64,000 nucleotides of DNA from Rhizobiales bacterium Ga0077545 (GCA_001464335.1 LNEV01000015.1:110989-174988), one strand, 5' to 3'; counted from the first letter of the stretch, positions 24,498-34,093 are shown. Made by a program: numbers and translations. Notes: a model not told the origin generated them from the letters alone.

Positions 24498-25790
24498 TCA
24501 GGCCCCCTTGGACTTGGACTTGGCGGCCGGCTTGGCGGCCGTCTTGGAAGCGGTTTTCGGCTTGGCGGCCTTGGCCTTTGCAGCCTTCGGAGCGGCGGCT
24601 TTCGGAGCCGCTTCCTTGTCGGCCTTCGCCGGTTTCTCGGCGGGCGCCGGGGCGTCGCCGCCACCGAAATTCGGATGCACGATCGCGCCGCCTCGGGTCA
24701 GCGCCGTCGCCTTGACGAGTTCATCGTCCCAGTTGATCGCGAGCGCCTTCTTTTCCTTGTCGACGAGCGTTTCGACGAAGGCGAAGAGGTTCTTGGCGTA
24801 GAGGCCCGACGCGGAAGCCGCGAGGCGGCCCGCCACGTTGAGATGGCCGACCAGCTTCACGCCGTTCGCCGTCTCGACGACCTTGCCGGGCTTCACGCCC
24901 TCGACATTGCCACCGCGTTCGACGGCCAGATCGACGAGCACCGAACCCGGCTTCATGGCCTCGATCATCTTGGCGGTGACGAGGCGCGGGGCCGGACGGC
25001 CGGGGATGAGCGCCGTCGTGATGACGATGTCCTGTTTGGCGATGTGCGAGGCGATGAGCTCGGCCTGCTTGGCCTGATACTCTTTCGACATCTCCTTGGC
25101 GTAGCCGCCGGAGGTCTCGGCCTGCTTGAACTCCTCGTCCTCGACCGCCACGAACTTCGCGCCGAGCGATTCGACCTGTTCCTTCGTGGCCGGGCGAACG
25201 TCGGTCGCGGTCACGATGGCGCCGAGGCGGCGGGCGGTCGCGATGGCCTGAAGACCGGCGACGCCGACACCCATGATGAAGACGCGCGCGGCCGGAACCG
25301 TGCCCGCCGCCGTCATCATCATCGGAAAGGCGCGGCCATATTCCGCCGACGCATCGATAACGGAGCGGTAGCCGGCGAGGTTCGCCTGCGAAGACAGCAC
25401 GTCCATGACCTGCGCACGGGTGATGCGCGGCATCAGTTCCATGGCGAACACGGAGGTCTTGGTGCCCGCGAGGGACTTGATCTCGGCCTCGTTGCCGTAC
25501 GGATCGGCGATCGAAATGACCGCGGCGCCCTCATTGACGCCCTTGATCTGGGCGACCGACGGTCGGCGTACGGACAGGACGATGTCGGCACCGGCCACCG
25601 CTTTGGCGGCGCTTGCAACGACGCTCGCGCCCGCGGCGGTGAAGTCGGCGTCCGGAATGCCGGATTTCGTGCCCGCGCCGGCTTCCACCACGATGTCCGC
25701 GCCGAGGCTTTTCAGCTTCTTGACGGTTTCCGGTGTTGCGGCAACGCGCGATTCATTGGCTTCAGTTTCGCTGAGAACGGCAATGCGCAT
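24498..25790 (-). CDS. pntAA: NAD(P) transhydrogenase subunit alpha part 1, with basic C-terminal tail
   Basis: The 430-residue soluble NAD(H)-binding subunit has the alanine-dehydrogenase-like N-terminal domain (MRIAVLSETEANESRVAATP) and the dinucleotide fold at about 160-190 (VFIMGVGVAGLQAIATARRL). It also has VVITTALIPGRPAPRLVTAK and SVLVDLAVERGGNVEGVKPG, all family signatures. The first 375 or so residues are normal. The last 55 are an unusual Ala/Lys/Pro-rich tail (PAPAEKPAKADKEAAPKAAA and on), not required for the fold and reminiscent of the H1-like protein at 5.6 kb. First of three pnt genes. Confidence 0.95.
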   Translation of the reverse strand: MRIAVLSETEANESRVAATPETVKKLKSLGADIVVEAGAGTKSGIPDADFTAAGASVVASAAKAVAGADIVLSVRRPSVAQIKGVNEGAAVISIADPYGNEAEIKSLAGTKTSVFAMELMPRITRAQVMDVLSSQANLAGYRSVIDASAEYGRAFPMMMTAAGTVPAARVFIMGVGVAGLQAIATARRLGAIVTATDVRPATKEQVESLGAKFVAVEDEEFKQAETSGGYAKEMSKEYQAKQAELIASHIAKQDIVITTALIPGRPAPRLVTAKMIEAMKPGSVLVDLAVERGGNVEGVKPGKVVETANGVKLVGHLNVAGRLAASASGLYAKNLFAFVETLVDKEKKALAINWDDELVKATALTRGGAIVHPNFGGGDAPAPAEKPAKADKEAAPKAAAPKAAKAKAAKPKTASKTAAKPAAKSKSKGA

Positions 25791-25795
25791 GAGGA

Positions 25796-26083
25796 TCAGA
25801 CCAGAAAAGCCCAGACGAGGAGCAGGAACACAAGGACACCGGCCGCCGAAACGACCGTGTCGGCGATGAGGCCGTGAACAAGCGTGATGAGCGCGAGGGT
25901 AACGCCGAGGAAGGTCCAGAACTTGGAGCCCGTCGTGCCGTAGATGCCCAGCGCCGTCACGACCGCCAGGATGACGACCGTGCTGACCTTCGTGAGCTTG
26001 ATGACGTTGAGGTAGGTCCCCTCGTGCTCGGCATAATCGTTGCCGGCCGCGACCGCGTATTCGACCTTGGCGTGATCGGCCAT
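25796..26083 (-). CDS. aa3-type cytochrome c oxidase subunit IV family protein
   Basis: The 95-residue protein begins with the COX4_pro_2 pattern MADHAKVEYAVAAGNDYAEH followed by EGTYLNVIKLTKVSTVVILA, a single helix in the classical subunit IV. It is about twice the usual length: a second and third hydrophobic segment (FLGVTLALITLVHGLIADTV, AAGVLVFLLLVWAFLV) are added. In Hyphomicrobiales this family often sits just upstream of pntAA, as here (5 bases apart). So it may be an accessory protein of the transhydrogenase operon rather than of the oxidase. Start at 26083 with GGGGAGAG upstream. Confidence 0.8.
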   Translation of the reverse strand: MADHAKVEYAVAAGNDYAEHEGTYLNVIKLTKVSTVVILAVVTALGIYGTTGSKFWTFLGVTLALITLVHGLIADTVVSAAGVLVFLLLVWAFLV

Positions 26084-26203
26084 GCCTCTCCCCCGTGCGA
26101 TGAGTGAAAAATCAGTCGCCGCTTTAGCCGAAAGAAGGGGGATCGGCAATCATCGCGCCACAAAAACGCCATCGCGGCCCGCGCCGCGTCGCCGCACCTT
26201 TTG

Positions 26204-27562
26204 TCAGCCTCCGAGCCCGGCCTGCTGCAAAGCGGCGGCCTGCCGGGCGGCGACGGCGCCTTCATCGAAATTCTCTATCTCGTCATTGAATAATCGATAG
26301 AAGTTCAGCTCCGCCTTCAGATGCAGGAAGACGCCGCCGAGCCCGATGGCCGCGCGGTCCATGAAGACGAATTCGCGCGGCACCGTCACCGGCCCTTTCT
26401 TCTTCAGCGCCTGATGGACCTCGAAGGCCTGCCGCCGCCCGTATTCGGTGGGCGATGTGCCCTTCCCGGCGATGGCCTGCACCTTGTCGGTCAAGAGCGG
26501 CCCGTAGATGAACCGCGCCCAGATGTTGAGGATGCCGATGAGTTCGCGGTCGAGCCCCTTGAACCCCCACGCCTCGTAGGCCGCCACCACTCGCGCCTCA
26601 TCCTCCTCGCGCAGCCCGTGATAGAGATCGACCACGCCCTTCACGAAGCGCGGCGGGAAGATGCGGATGCAGCCGTAATCGAGAAGGTTGATGCCCCCGG
26701 GCTCGCCATCTTCCCGCGTAAAGACGGTGTAATTGCCAAGATGCGGATCGCCGTGGATGACGCCGTAATGGGCGAACGGGTGCCACCAGGCGCGGAACAT
26801 CGCCACCGCGATGCGGTTGCGGATCTCCTGGGATGCGTCCTTCCAGGAGAGAAGCCGCGTGCCCTCGAGCCAGGTCTGGGTGAGAAGGCGCCCGGTGGAA
26901 AGTTCGGGCCACACCTGCGGCACGCGCACCTCCGGCACGTCGGCCAGCATCTGCGCGTACAGCGCCGCGTGCTTGGCCTCACGCCGGTAATCCAGCTCCT
27001 CGCGGACGCGCTCGCCGATTTCCTTGGCGATCTCGGACGTGTCGATGACGCCGTCCATACGGCGATGGACGCCGAGCAGAATCTTCAGCTGCGCGAGATC
27101 GGCCTCGACCGCCGAGGCCATGTCCGGATATTGCAGCTTGCAGGCGAGCTGCGTGCCGTCGGGCGCCTTGGCCTTGTGCACCTGCCCCAAAGATGCCGCC
27201 GCGCTCGGATTGAGGTCGAATTCGGCGAATTTTTCACGCCAGTCCGCCCCGAGTTCGCTCGCCATGCGGCGGCGCACGAACGCCCCGCCCATCGGCGGCG
27301 CCTCGTTCTGCAGCTTCATCAGTTCGGCGGCATATTCCGGCGGCACGGCATCGGGAATGGTGGCGATGAGCTGCGCGACCTTCATCAGCGGGCCCTTCAG
27401 CCCGCCGAGCGCGTTGGCAAGATCGGCAGGCCCGCTGCCCGGCCGCGCCCCAAGGGCACGCACGCCCATGCGCGCGGCAACGCCGCCCATGCCGACGCCG
27501 ACCCGCGCATACCGTGACAGGCGTCCCGACAGGCGATTGCGTTCGTCGTCACGTTCGCTCAC
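26204..27562 (-). CDS. ABC1/AarF atypical kinase (UbiB-like)
   Basis: A 452-residue member of the ABC1 atypical kinase family. Diagnostic elements are a KxGQ-like motif (MKVAQLIATIPDAVPPEYAA), the Ala-rich loop ASLGQVHKA, the ion-pair lysine in ACKLQYPDM, and the catalytic and metal loops HYGVIHGDPHLGNY and LLDYGCIRIFP. The classical KxGQ reads KVAQ here. There is no C-terminal membrane pair of UbiB type, so a role in ubiquinone synthesis is not assured. It overlaps the DUF3445 gene by 4 bases and forms the end of a three-gene operon. Confidence 0.85.
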   Translation of the reverse strand: MSERDDERNRLSGRLSRYARVGVGMGGVAARMGVRALGARPGSGPADLANALGGLKGPLMKVAQLIATIPDAVPPEYAAELMKLQNEAPPMGGAFVRRRMASELGADWREKFAEFDLNPSAAASLGQVHKAKAPDGTQLACKLQYPDMASAVEADLAQLKILLGVHRRMDGVIDTSEIAKEIGERVREELDYRREAKHAALYAQMLADVPEVRVPQVWPELSTGRLLTQTWLEGTRLLSWKDASQEIRNRIAVAMFRAWWHPFAHYGVIHGDPHLGNYTVFTREDGEPGGINLLDYGCIRIFPPRFVKGVVDLYHGLREEDEARVVAAYEAWGFKGLDRELIGILNIWARFIYGPLLTDKVQAIAGKGTSPTEYGRRQAFEVHQALKKKGPVTVPREFVFMDRAAIGLGGVFLHLKAELNFYRLFNDEIENFDEGAVAARQAAALQQAGLGG

Positions 27563-28461
27563 GGCGCAATGCCTCCGGAAATATCTTCGAGAAGCTGCGC
27601 GACACGCACGCGGCTGTCCAGCAGCGCCTTGTAGCGAAGCTCGTCCTCATTGAGCGCGAGAATGTCCCGACGCAACCCAGCAGCCAGTTTTGCGCCGTCC
27701 GCATGATCGCGGAGCGCCTCCAGCGGATCGACATAGATCTTGATCGTGAACAGGATGTCCCCCGACACCGGAAGCCGCCGCAGGGTCTGCCGCTCGACGC
27801 GCACAAACGCGGACAAGGGGCCCTCCCCGTCGAACCAATGGCGCGGGCGCTGTTTGGAGGCGGGATGATGCAGATCATCGTCCGCATACAGCGACCAGTT
27901 GAGCCGCTGCGCCGGAAGCTCGGTGCGAAGGTTCGCGAAGATGCGGTTCATGCGCGGCCCGAAACCGTTTTCATAGCCCGGCACATTCGCGTGCAGACCG
28001 TCGAGCGTCCGGCCGAATTTTTCCGTCAGCGACCACGAGGACGGGAAACACAAGCTTGCCGCCGCCAGCCGGTACCCGCCCGGCCCGTCGCGCATGAGGC
28101 AAAGATCTTCCTGAACGAGCTTCGAGGCGATGAGAAGCGGCGCTTCGTCGGCGGCGAGATCGATCAAGCGTCCAGACGCGCCGACATGCATCGCATTGCC
28201 GTCCCGCCGCCAGATGTCGGGAAAGCGTTCGGGCAGATGCACGGACAGAAGATCGAGAACTTCGCGCTGCGCCGCGCGCGTGTCCATCTCCTCGCGAAAG
28301 ACGACATCCCGCCGCTCCGCGAAATGCCGGTCTTTCTCTGTGAGATGGCTCTCGATATGCCCGTCCGGCTCGATCCAGTCCTTCAGATCGAGAAGCTTCA
28401 TCCCGATGGAAAAGGGCGTCGCCGAGCCGTCATAGGGCGTGTGGCGCAGCCTTTCGCTCAC
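27559..28461 (-). CDS. Haem-dependent oxidative N-demethylase family protein (DUF3445)
   Basis: The 300-residue protein matches DUF3445, whose characterised member HODM uses a haem to demethylate amines oxidatively. Recognisable parts are FSIGMKLLDLKDWIEPDGHI, LLIASKLVQEDLCLMRDGPG, RLAAASLCFPSSWSLTEKFG and LHANVPGYENGFGPRMNRIF, together with RVERQTLRRLP. The histidine in the middle block (LHANVPGY) is well kept; I do not assign the haem ligand. Coupled by 4-base overlaps with pepF upstream and the ABC1 kinase downstream. The natural substrate is unknown. Confidence 0.88.
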   Translation of the reverse strand: MSERLRHTPYDGSATPFSIGMKLLDLKDWIEPDGHIESHLTEKDRHFAERRDVVFREEMDTRAAQREVLDLLSVHLPERFPDIWRRDGNAMHVGASGRLIDLAADEAPLLIASKLVQEDLCLMRDGPGGYRLAAASLCFPSSWSLTEKFGRTLDGLHANVPGYENGFGPRMNRIFANLRTELPAQRLNWSLYADDDLHHPASKQRPRHWFDGEGPLSAFVRVERQTLRRLPVSGDILFTIKIYVDPLEALRDHADGAKLAAGLRRDILALNEDELRYKALLDSRVRVAQLLEDISGGIAP

Positions 28462-30287
28462 GCTTCTTCCAGAGCCTCGAGCTCCGTGATCATGCTGTCG
28501 ATGAGGCCAAGGCCGGTCTGCCAGAAGGCCGGGTCCTTCGCGTCGAGGCCGAACGGCTTCAGCAGTTCCGAATGGTGCTTGGTGCCACCCGCCGACAAAA
28601 GCTCGAAATAGCGTTCCGCAAAGCCCTCGGGGGACTTCTCGTAGACCGCATAGAGCGAGTTCACGAGGCAGTCTCCGAACGCGTATGCGTACACATAGAA
28701 GGGCGAATGGATGAAGTGACCGATATAGGTCCAGAACACTTCATAGCCCGGATTGAAGCGGATCGCCGGGCCAAGGCTTTCGCCCTGCACCGACATCCAG
28801 ATCTCGTTGAGCTGTTCGGAGGTCAGCTCCCCGCTCTCGCGGCGGGCCGTATGGACCTTCCTCTCGAAGGTGTAGAACGCGATCTGGCGCACCACCGTGT
28901 TGATCATGTCCTCGACCTTGGAGGCCAGCAGCGCCTTTTTCTGCACCGGGTCCGTCGTGCCCTCGAGGATCCGCCGGAAGGTCAGCATCTCGCCGAACAC
29001 GCTCGCGGTTTCGGCAAGCGTCAGCGGCGTCGGCGCCATCAGGGGGCCGTTCGGCGCGGCCAGCACCTGATGCACGCCATGCCCCAGCTCATGCGCGAGC
29101 GTCATCACATCGCGCGGCTTGCCGAGATAATTCACCAGCACATAAGGATGCGCGGAGGGCGTCGTCGGATGGGCGAAGGCGCCCGGCGCCTTGCCGGGGC
29201 GCGCGGGCGCGTCGATCCAGCTCTTGTCGAAGAAATCGCGCGCGATGTCGGCCATTTTCGGCGAGAACTCGCCATAGGCCGACAGAACCGTGTTCTTGGC
29301 ATCGAGCCACGGGATCGTCCGCTGCTCGACCTTCGGCAGCGGCGCGTTGCGGTCCCAATGTTCCAGCACGTCCTTGCCGAACCATTTGGCCTTCAGCGTG
29401 TAATAACGGTGCGACAGGCGCGGATAGGCCTCGCGCACGGACGACACCAGCGCATCGACGACCTCGCGCTCGACGCGGTTGGCGAGATGGCGCGAATCCG
29501 CGATGTCCTCGAAATTGCGCCAGCGGTCGGAGATTTCCTTGTCCTTCGCCAGCGTGTTCGTGATGAGCGTAAAGACGCGCAGATTTTCCGTGAACGTCTT
29601 CGCCAGCGCCTCGGAGGCCGCCTTGCGGGTCGCCTCTTCCGGCTCCTGCATCAGGTTGAGCGTGCGCTCCATCGGCAGCTTTTCGCCGTTCACCTCAAAG
29701 GTGAGCGAGGCGATGGTCTCGTCGAACAGGCGGTTCCAGGCGCCGCGCCCCGTCGTGTGCTTTTCATGGAAAAGCTGCTCGACGCGCGCCTCGAGCTGGT
29801 GCGGGCGTTCTTTCCGCACATCGTCGAAGAACGGGCGGTAGCGGTCGAGGCCCGGCGTGTTCAGCGCGCGGTCCAGCACCTCGTCCTCGATGGCGTTGAG
29901 TTCGAGGGTGAAGAACAGCAGATGTGCGGACGAATTCGTCAGCTTTTCCGACACGTCGCCATAGAATTTGGCGCGCTGCGGGTCGGTCGTGTTGCCCGCA
30001 TAGACAAGACCGGCATAGGAGCCGAGGCGGCCCATCAGATCGTCGAGCGCCTCGTAATCCTTCACCGCGTCCAGAAGCCCGGCCCCGCCCGCCGCGAGTT
30101 CCGCAAGCTTGCCCTGATAGTTCGCGGCGAACGCGATTGAATCCGCGTCAGCCTTGGCGAGATCGGCCAGCACTTCGGGCGAATCGATCCCCGGATAAAG
30201 GTCGTTCAGGTTCCATTCCGGCAGATCGCCGAGCTTGGGGTCGGAAGCCACTTCGGCGGCATCGAAAACGGGAACCGGGAATCGCAC
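28458..30287 (-). CDS. pepF: M3 family oligoendopeptidase F
   Basis: A 609-residue zinc peptidase of family M3. The active-site helix LAHELGHGVHQVL carries the HExxH motif with His399, Glu400 and His403. The third zinc ligand lies in LAETASVFGEMLTFRRIL. The N-terminal domain (PEWNLNDLYPGIDSPEVLAD) is typical of PepF and M3 members. The enzyme would cut short peptides in the cytoplasm. It is first in an operon with DUF3445 and the ABC1 kinase; each stop overlaps the next start (ATGA), which indicates translational coupling. Confidence 0.95.
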   Translation of the reverse strand: MRFPVPVFDAAEVASDPKLGDLPEWNLNDLYPGIDSPEVLADLAKADADSIAFAANYQGKLAELAAGGAGLLDAVKDYEALDDLMGRLGSYAGLVYAGNTTDPQRAKFYGDVSEKLTNSSAHLLFFTLELNAIEDEVLDRALNTPGLDRYRPFFDDVRKERPHQLEARVEQLFHEKHTTGRGAWNRLFDETIASLTFEVNGEKLPMERTLNLMQEPEEATRKAASEALAKTFTENLRVFTLITNTLAKDKEISDRWRNFEDIADSRHLANRVEREVVDALVSSVREAYPRLSHRYYTLKAKWFGKDVLEHWDRNAPLPKVEQRTIPWLDAKNTVLSAYGEFSPKMADIARDFFDKSWIDAPARPGKAPGAFAHPTTPSAHPYVLVNYLGKPRDVMTLAHELGHGVHQVLAAPNGPLMAPTPLTLAETASVFGEMLTFRRILEGTTDPVQKKALLASKVEDMINTVVRQIAFYTFERKVHTARRESGELTSEQLNEIWMSVQGESLGPAIRFNPGYEVFWTYIGHFIHSPFYVYAYAFGDCLVNSLYAVYEKSPEGFAERYFELLSAGGTKHHSELLKPFGLDAKDPAFWQTGLGLIDSMITELEALEEA

Positions 30288-30495
30288 GTCGCATCACCTC
30301 ATCTGGGACAGGTCAGCCAGCATATCGCGCCCCCGCCCCCCGGGATCAACCCGCCGGGCGGCCGAAAGGCATCGGGACGCTCGACCTCGCCGAGATGTGT
30401 CCCATACCGAAATGGGACGGGGCGCGGCCAAAAAGTAATCTCTCGTTTACGCTCCCCGGCCACGATGCCCGCGATTCTCTCATTTCGTTGCGGAC

Positions 30496-32010
30496 ATGAC
30501 CGGCACACTTCTCATCGTCGACGACGATCCCGCCCAAAGACAGGTGCTGGAGGCCATGGCGCGGCGCTTCGGCTATGAGCCGCGCGTGCTCGACAACGGC
30601 GAGGAGGCGGTCGCGCTCCTCAGTCAGCCCGCCTGCGGCGGCGTGGATGCGCTCATTCTCGATCTCGTCATGCCGGACCTCGACGGCTTCGCCGTCATGG
30701 AGCGCCTGCGCAAAACCGGGACCGACCTGCCGATCATCGTGTTGACGGGCAGCGCAAGCATCGACACCGCCATCTCGGCCATGAAGAACGGCGCGGCCGA
30801 TTTCATGGAAAAGCCCGTCGCGCCCGAACGCTTTCAGGTTTGCGTCCGCAACGCCCTCAAGAGCGCGGCTCTGGCCGGTGAAGTGCGCCGCGTGCACCGC
30901 CGCAAGACCGGCACGCTCACCTTCGACGATCTCACCGCCCAGAGCGAGGCGATGAAGGCCGCCGTCGCGCTCGGCCGCCGCGCCGCAGCCGCGCACATTC
31001 CGGTGCTGCTGGAGGGGGAAACGGGCGTTGGGAAAGAGGTGTTCGCGCGCGCGCTCCACGCCTCGGGCGAACGTGCCGGCAAGCCCTTCGTGGCGGTCAG
31101 TTGCGGGGCGGTCCCCGGACATCTCATCGAGGGTCTTCTGTTCGGCCATGAGCGCGGCGCCATCGTCCCGTTCGACGGCGGCGGCGCGGCCGAGCACCAG
31201 ACCGGCAAAGTGCTCGAAGCGCAGGGCGGCACCCTGTTCCTCGACGAGGTCGGCAGCCTGTCGCCGCAGGCGCAGGCCCGGCTGCTGCGCCTGCTGCAGG
31301 ACCACGAAGTGGATGCCGCCGGCGGCCGGAAGCCGGTGCCGGTCGATGTGCGCGTGGTCTCCGCGACGAACGCCAATCTCATCGACCTCGTGAAGCAGGG
31401 CCGCTTCCGCGAGGATCTGTATTACCGCCTCGCCGTCTTCCCCGTCGGCCTGCCGCCGCTCCGCAGCCGCCGCGCCGACATCCGGCCGCTGGTGCGCGCT
31501 TTCCTTGCGCGGTTTTCGGCAGAAGAGGGCCGCGTCATGCGCGGCATCGCACCGGCTGCTCTGTCCCTCCTCGAAGATTATGCGTGGCCGGGAAATGTGC
31601 GGCAGCTCGAAAACGCGGTCTTCCGCGCGGTCGTTCTCGCCACGGGCGACGAGCTGGGACTGTCCGAATTCCCGCAGATCGCCGCCGCCAGAGGGCTGCC
31701 GGATGCCGCGCAGGCCGAACCGCCGGTGCGCGCCTCCGTTCTTCTGCCGCCGCCCGCAATGCTCCCGCAGCGCGCGGCGCCGTTCCATGCCTTATCGCTG
31801 ACAAACGGTGCTGGCCATGTGCGGATGCTCGCGGACATCGAACGCGAAACCATCCGGCACGCACTCACCCATTATGAGGGGCAGATGACGGAAGTCGCGC
31901 GCCGCCTCGGGATCGGGCGCTCGACGCTCTATCGAAAATTGAAGGAACTCGACCTCACCGTCGAGCTTTGTGACCTGGCGGACACGAGACCGCCGGAAGA
32001 AGCCGCCTGA
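30496..32010 (+). CDS. NtrC-like response regulator lacking the GAFTGA motif
   Basis: The 504-residue protein has a receiver domain (phospho-acceptor Asp56 in LILDLVMPD, acidic DDD at 9-11, Thr in IVLTGSAS, Lys in FMEKPV), a sigma-54 AAA+ domain and a C-terminal Fis-type helix-turn-helix (MTEVARRLGIGRSTLYRKLK). Walker A (EGETGVGKEVFARALH) and B (GGTLFLDEVGSLS) are intact. The loop normally reading ERGAFTGA reads ERGAIVPFDGGG, so contact with sigma-54 is unlikely. It may regulate sigma-70 promoters, as NtrC of Rhodobacter does. It lies just before an L,D-transpeptidase gene in the same direction, and no sensor kinase is adjacent. Confidence 0.9.
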   Translation: MTGTLLIVDDDPAQRQVLEAMARRFGYEPRVLDNGEEAVALLSQPACGGVDALILDLVMPDLDGFAVMERLRKTGTDLPIIVLTGSASIDTAISAMKNGAADFMEKPVAPERFQVCVRNALKSAALAGEVRRVHRRKTGTLTFDDLTAQSEAMKAAVALGRRAAAAHIPVLLEGETGVGKEVFARALHASGERAGKPFVAVSCGAVPGHLIEGLLFGHERGAIVPFDGGGAAEHQTGKVLEAQGGTLFLDEVGSLSPQAQARLLRLLQDHEVDAAGGRKPVPVDVRVVSATNANLIDLVKQGRFREDLYYRLAVFPVGLPPLRSRRADIRPLVRAFLARFSAEEGRVMRGIAPAALSLLEDYAWPGNVRQLENAVFRAVVLATGDELGLSEFPQIAAARGLPDAAQAEPPVRASVLLPPPAMLPQRAAPFHALSLTNGAGHVRMLADIERETIRHALTHYEGQMTEVARRLGIGRSTLYRKLKELDLTVELCDLADTRPPEEAA

Positions 32011-32080
32011 CCGCGCGTTTGTGATTCACAGATCGCGGGAAGACGGGCATAGACATTTTTGGGGGCTGCGGAGGAAGAGT

Positions 32081-33871
32081 ATGCGCAGGACGCACTACAT
32101 CCGGTTCTTGTTGACCACAGCGGCCCTTGCCGCGAGCCTGCCTGCCTTCGCCCAGACGCTTCCCGCTCTCCCCGACACCGGGGCGCCCGCGGTCGAAGGG
32201 CCGGTGCTGGCCGCGCCGGAATCGGAGATCATCGCCCCGCTCGCACCCGCGCCGCGCTCCGACGCCGACCGCTATTCGGAAGTCATCGCCCCGCCCCCGG
32301 CCGAAACCGTCGAGGGCCTGATCGCCCGGCGTCTGGCGGAATCGAAGGACACGGCGGACCTGCGCTCCTTTTACGAGGCACGCCAGAACGCGCCCCTTTG
32401 GATCGCCGACAACAAGCTGACGCCCAAAGCGCTCGCGGTTCTCGATGTCATCCGGCGCGCCGACGAGGAGGGCCTCGACCCGACCGCCTTCTTCCTTCCC
32501 GATCCCGCGGCCTCGGAAGGCTCGCCCGAACAGCTCGCCGCCGCCGAGATCGCGCTGTCGCGCGCGGCCTCGGCCTATGCGCGCCAGGCGCAGGGCGGAC
32601 GGCTGGTTCCCTCCAGCCTCGGCCCGCTCATCACCCCGGACGTCACGCGCCCGTCGCGCGACAAGGTTCTGAACGTCATGGCCAGCCATGACGATGCCGC
32701 CGACTGGCTTCAGGCCTACAATCCGCCGCACGAGCCCTACAAGGCGCTGAAGAAGAAGCTCGCCGAACTGCGCGCCGCCGAAAAGGGCCCGGTGGCCCCG
32801 CCTCCGCCGCAGGTCCCGGCGGCGAAGAAGAGCCTCAAGCCCGGAATGCAGGACGCGCGCGTGCCGGTGCTGCGCGAGCGTCTCGGCGTCGAGAGGGTGA
32901 TGGTCGAGGCGGCGCTGCCCGAAGGCGGCGTGGAGAGCGTCGAAAGCCTCGTCTACGACGAACCGCTGATCGAGGCCGTCAAGACATTCCAGCAGCGCCA
33001 CGGCCTCAATGTCGACGGCATTGTCGGCAGCCAGACCGTCGCGCTGATGAACGATGCCGCCAAGGTGGAAGATCCGATTCCGCTCATTCTGGCCAATATG
33101 GAACGCTGGCGCTGGCTCCCGCGCGAGCTTGGCCAGACGCACATCTTCGTCAACGTGCCGGAGTACATGGGCCGCATCGTCCGGGGCGGCGAAGTGATCC
33201 ACGAAACGCGCGTCATTACAGGCTCGAAGCAGCACCAGTCGCCGATCTTCTCCGACGAGATGGACCACATCATCGTCAATCCGGCCTGGAACGTGCCCTA
33301 TTCGATCGCCCTCAAGGAAATGCTGCCGCAGCTCCAGCGCGACCCGGCCTATCTGGCGCGGCAGGGCTATGAAGTGATCTATACCGGCCAGAAGAAGCCC
33401 GTTCTGCTCGACAGCGCCCGCATCGACTGGACGACGGTCGATGCGAAGACGATGAGCCAGGTCCGCATCCGCCAGCCGCCCGGCGAGGCGAACGCGCTGG
33501 GGCACATCAAGTTCATGTTCCCGAACAAGCACGCGGTCTATCTGCACGACACGCCGACGCGCCATCTGTTTGCCCGCGACATGCGCGCCCTCAGCCATGG
33601 CTGCATCCGCGTCCAGGATCCGTTCCAGCTTGCGGACGTGCTGCTCGAGGACACCGGGCTCGACGGCGCGAAGCTCAAGAGCATGGTCGGCGGTTCGAAG
33701 GAGAACCGAATCAATCTCGCGCACAAGATCCCGATTCACATCACCTATTTCACCGCCGAAGTGCTGCCCGACGGCAGCCTGCTGTCGCGGCCGGACGTCT
33801 ATGGCACCGACCGGAAAATGAAAGCGGCACTGGGGCTTGGCGGCCAGCTGCAGGCGTCGGCGAAGAACTGA
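32081..33871 (+). CDS. YcbB-like L,D-transpeptidase with peptidoglycan-binding domain
   Basis: The 596-residue exported protein begins with a signal peptide (MRRTHYIRFLLTTAALAASL, cleavage after AFA). An N-terminal scaffold domain precedes a peptidoglycan-binding domain (VKTFQQRHGLNVDGIVGSQT). The YkuD catalytic domain contains IIVNPAWNVPYSIALKEMLP, a His in YLHDTPTRHLFARD, and HGCIRVQDP with nucleophile Cys508. Together these are the YcbB/LdtD arrangement, which makes 3-3 cross-links. Start at 32081 with GGAGGAAG 3 bases away. It lies 70 bases after the response regulator gene and may be its target. Confidence 0.92.
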   Translation: MRRTHYIRFLLTTAALAASLPAFAQTLPALPDTGAPAVEGPVLAAPESEIIAPLAPAPRSDADRYSEVIAPPPAETVEGLIARRLAESKDTADLRSFYEARQNAPLWIADNKLTPKALAVLDVIRRADEEGLDPTAFFLPDPAASEGSPEQLAAAEIALSRAASAYARQAQGGRLVPSSLGPLITPDVTRPSRDKVLNVMASHDDAADWLQAYNPPHEPYKALKKKLAELRAAEKGPVAPPPPQVPAAKKSLKPGMQDARVPVLRERLGVERVMVEAALPEGGVESVESLVYDEPLIEAVKTFQQRHGLNVDGIVGSQTVALMNDAAKVEDPIPLILANMERWRWLPRELGQTHIFVNVPEYMGRIVRGGEVIHETRVITGSKQHQSPIFSDEMDHIIVNPAWNVPYSIALKEMLPQLQRDPAYLARQGYEVIYTGQKKPVLLDSARIDWTTVDAKTMSQVRIRQPPGEANALGHIKFMFPNKHAVYLHDTPTRHLFARDMRALSHGCIRVQDPFQLADVLLEDTGLDGAKLKSMVGGSKENRINLAHKIPIHITYFTAEVLPDGSLLSRPDVYGTDRKMKAALGLGGQLQASAKN

Positions 33872-34093
33872 CGCGACCGATCCGCCGTGCGGGGAGCCGG
33901 TTTGCCACCGGTTGTTCACACGGCGGGTTTATTTGACTCGCATCGAAAACTCTTTTCCGCCATTTTTCCCGGCTAGATAACTTGACTGTGACCTTGAGAC
34001 ACTGTTTGGCGGTAAGGGGCCGTTAACCGTCCAGGGGAACAGTGAGGGTTCGCTTCCGCCACCCCCGGCGGGGCATTTGGGGACAGTTATCAG

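Noticed and set aside
31955..33919. A minus-strand frame of 654 codons
   Set aside because: It is opposite the YcbB-like L,D-transpeptidase with its complete catalytic motif and signal peptide, and has no motif of its own.
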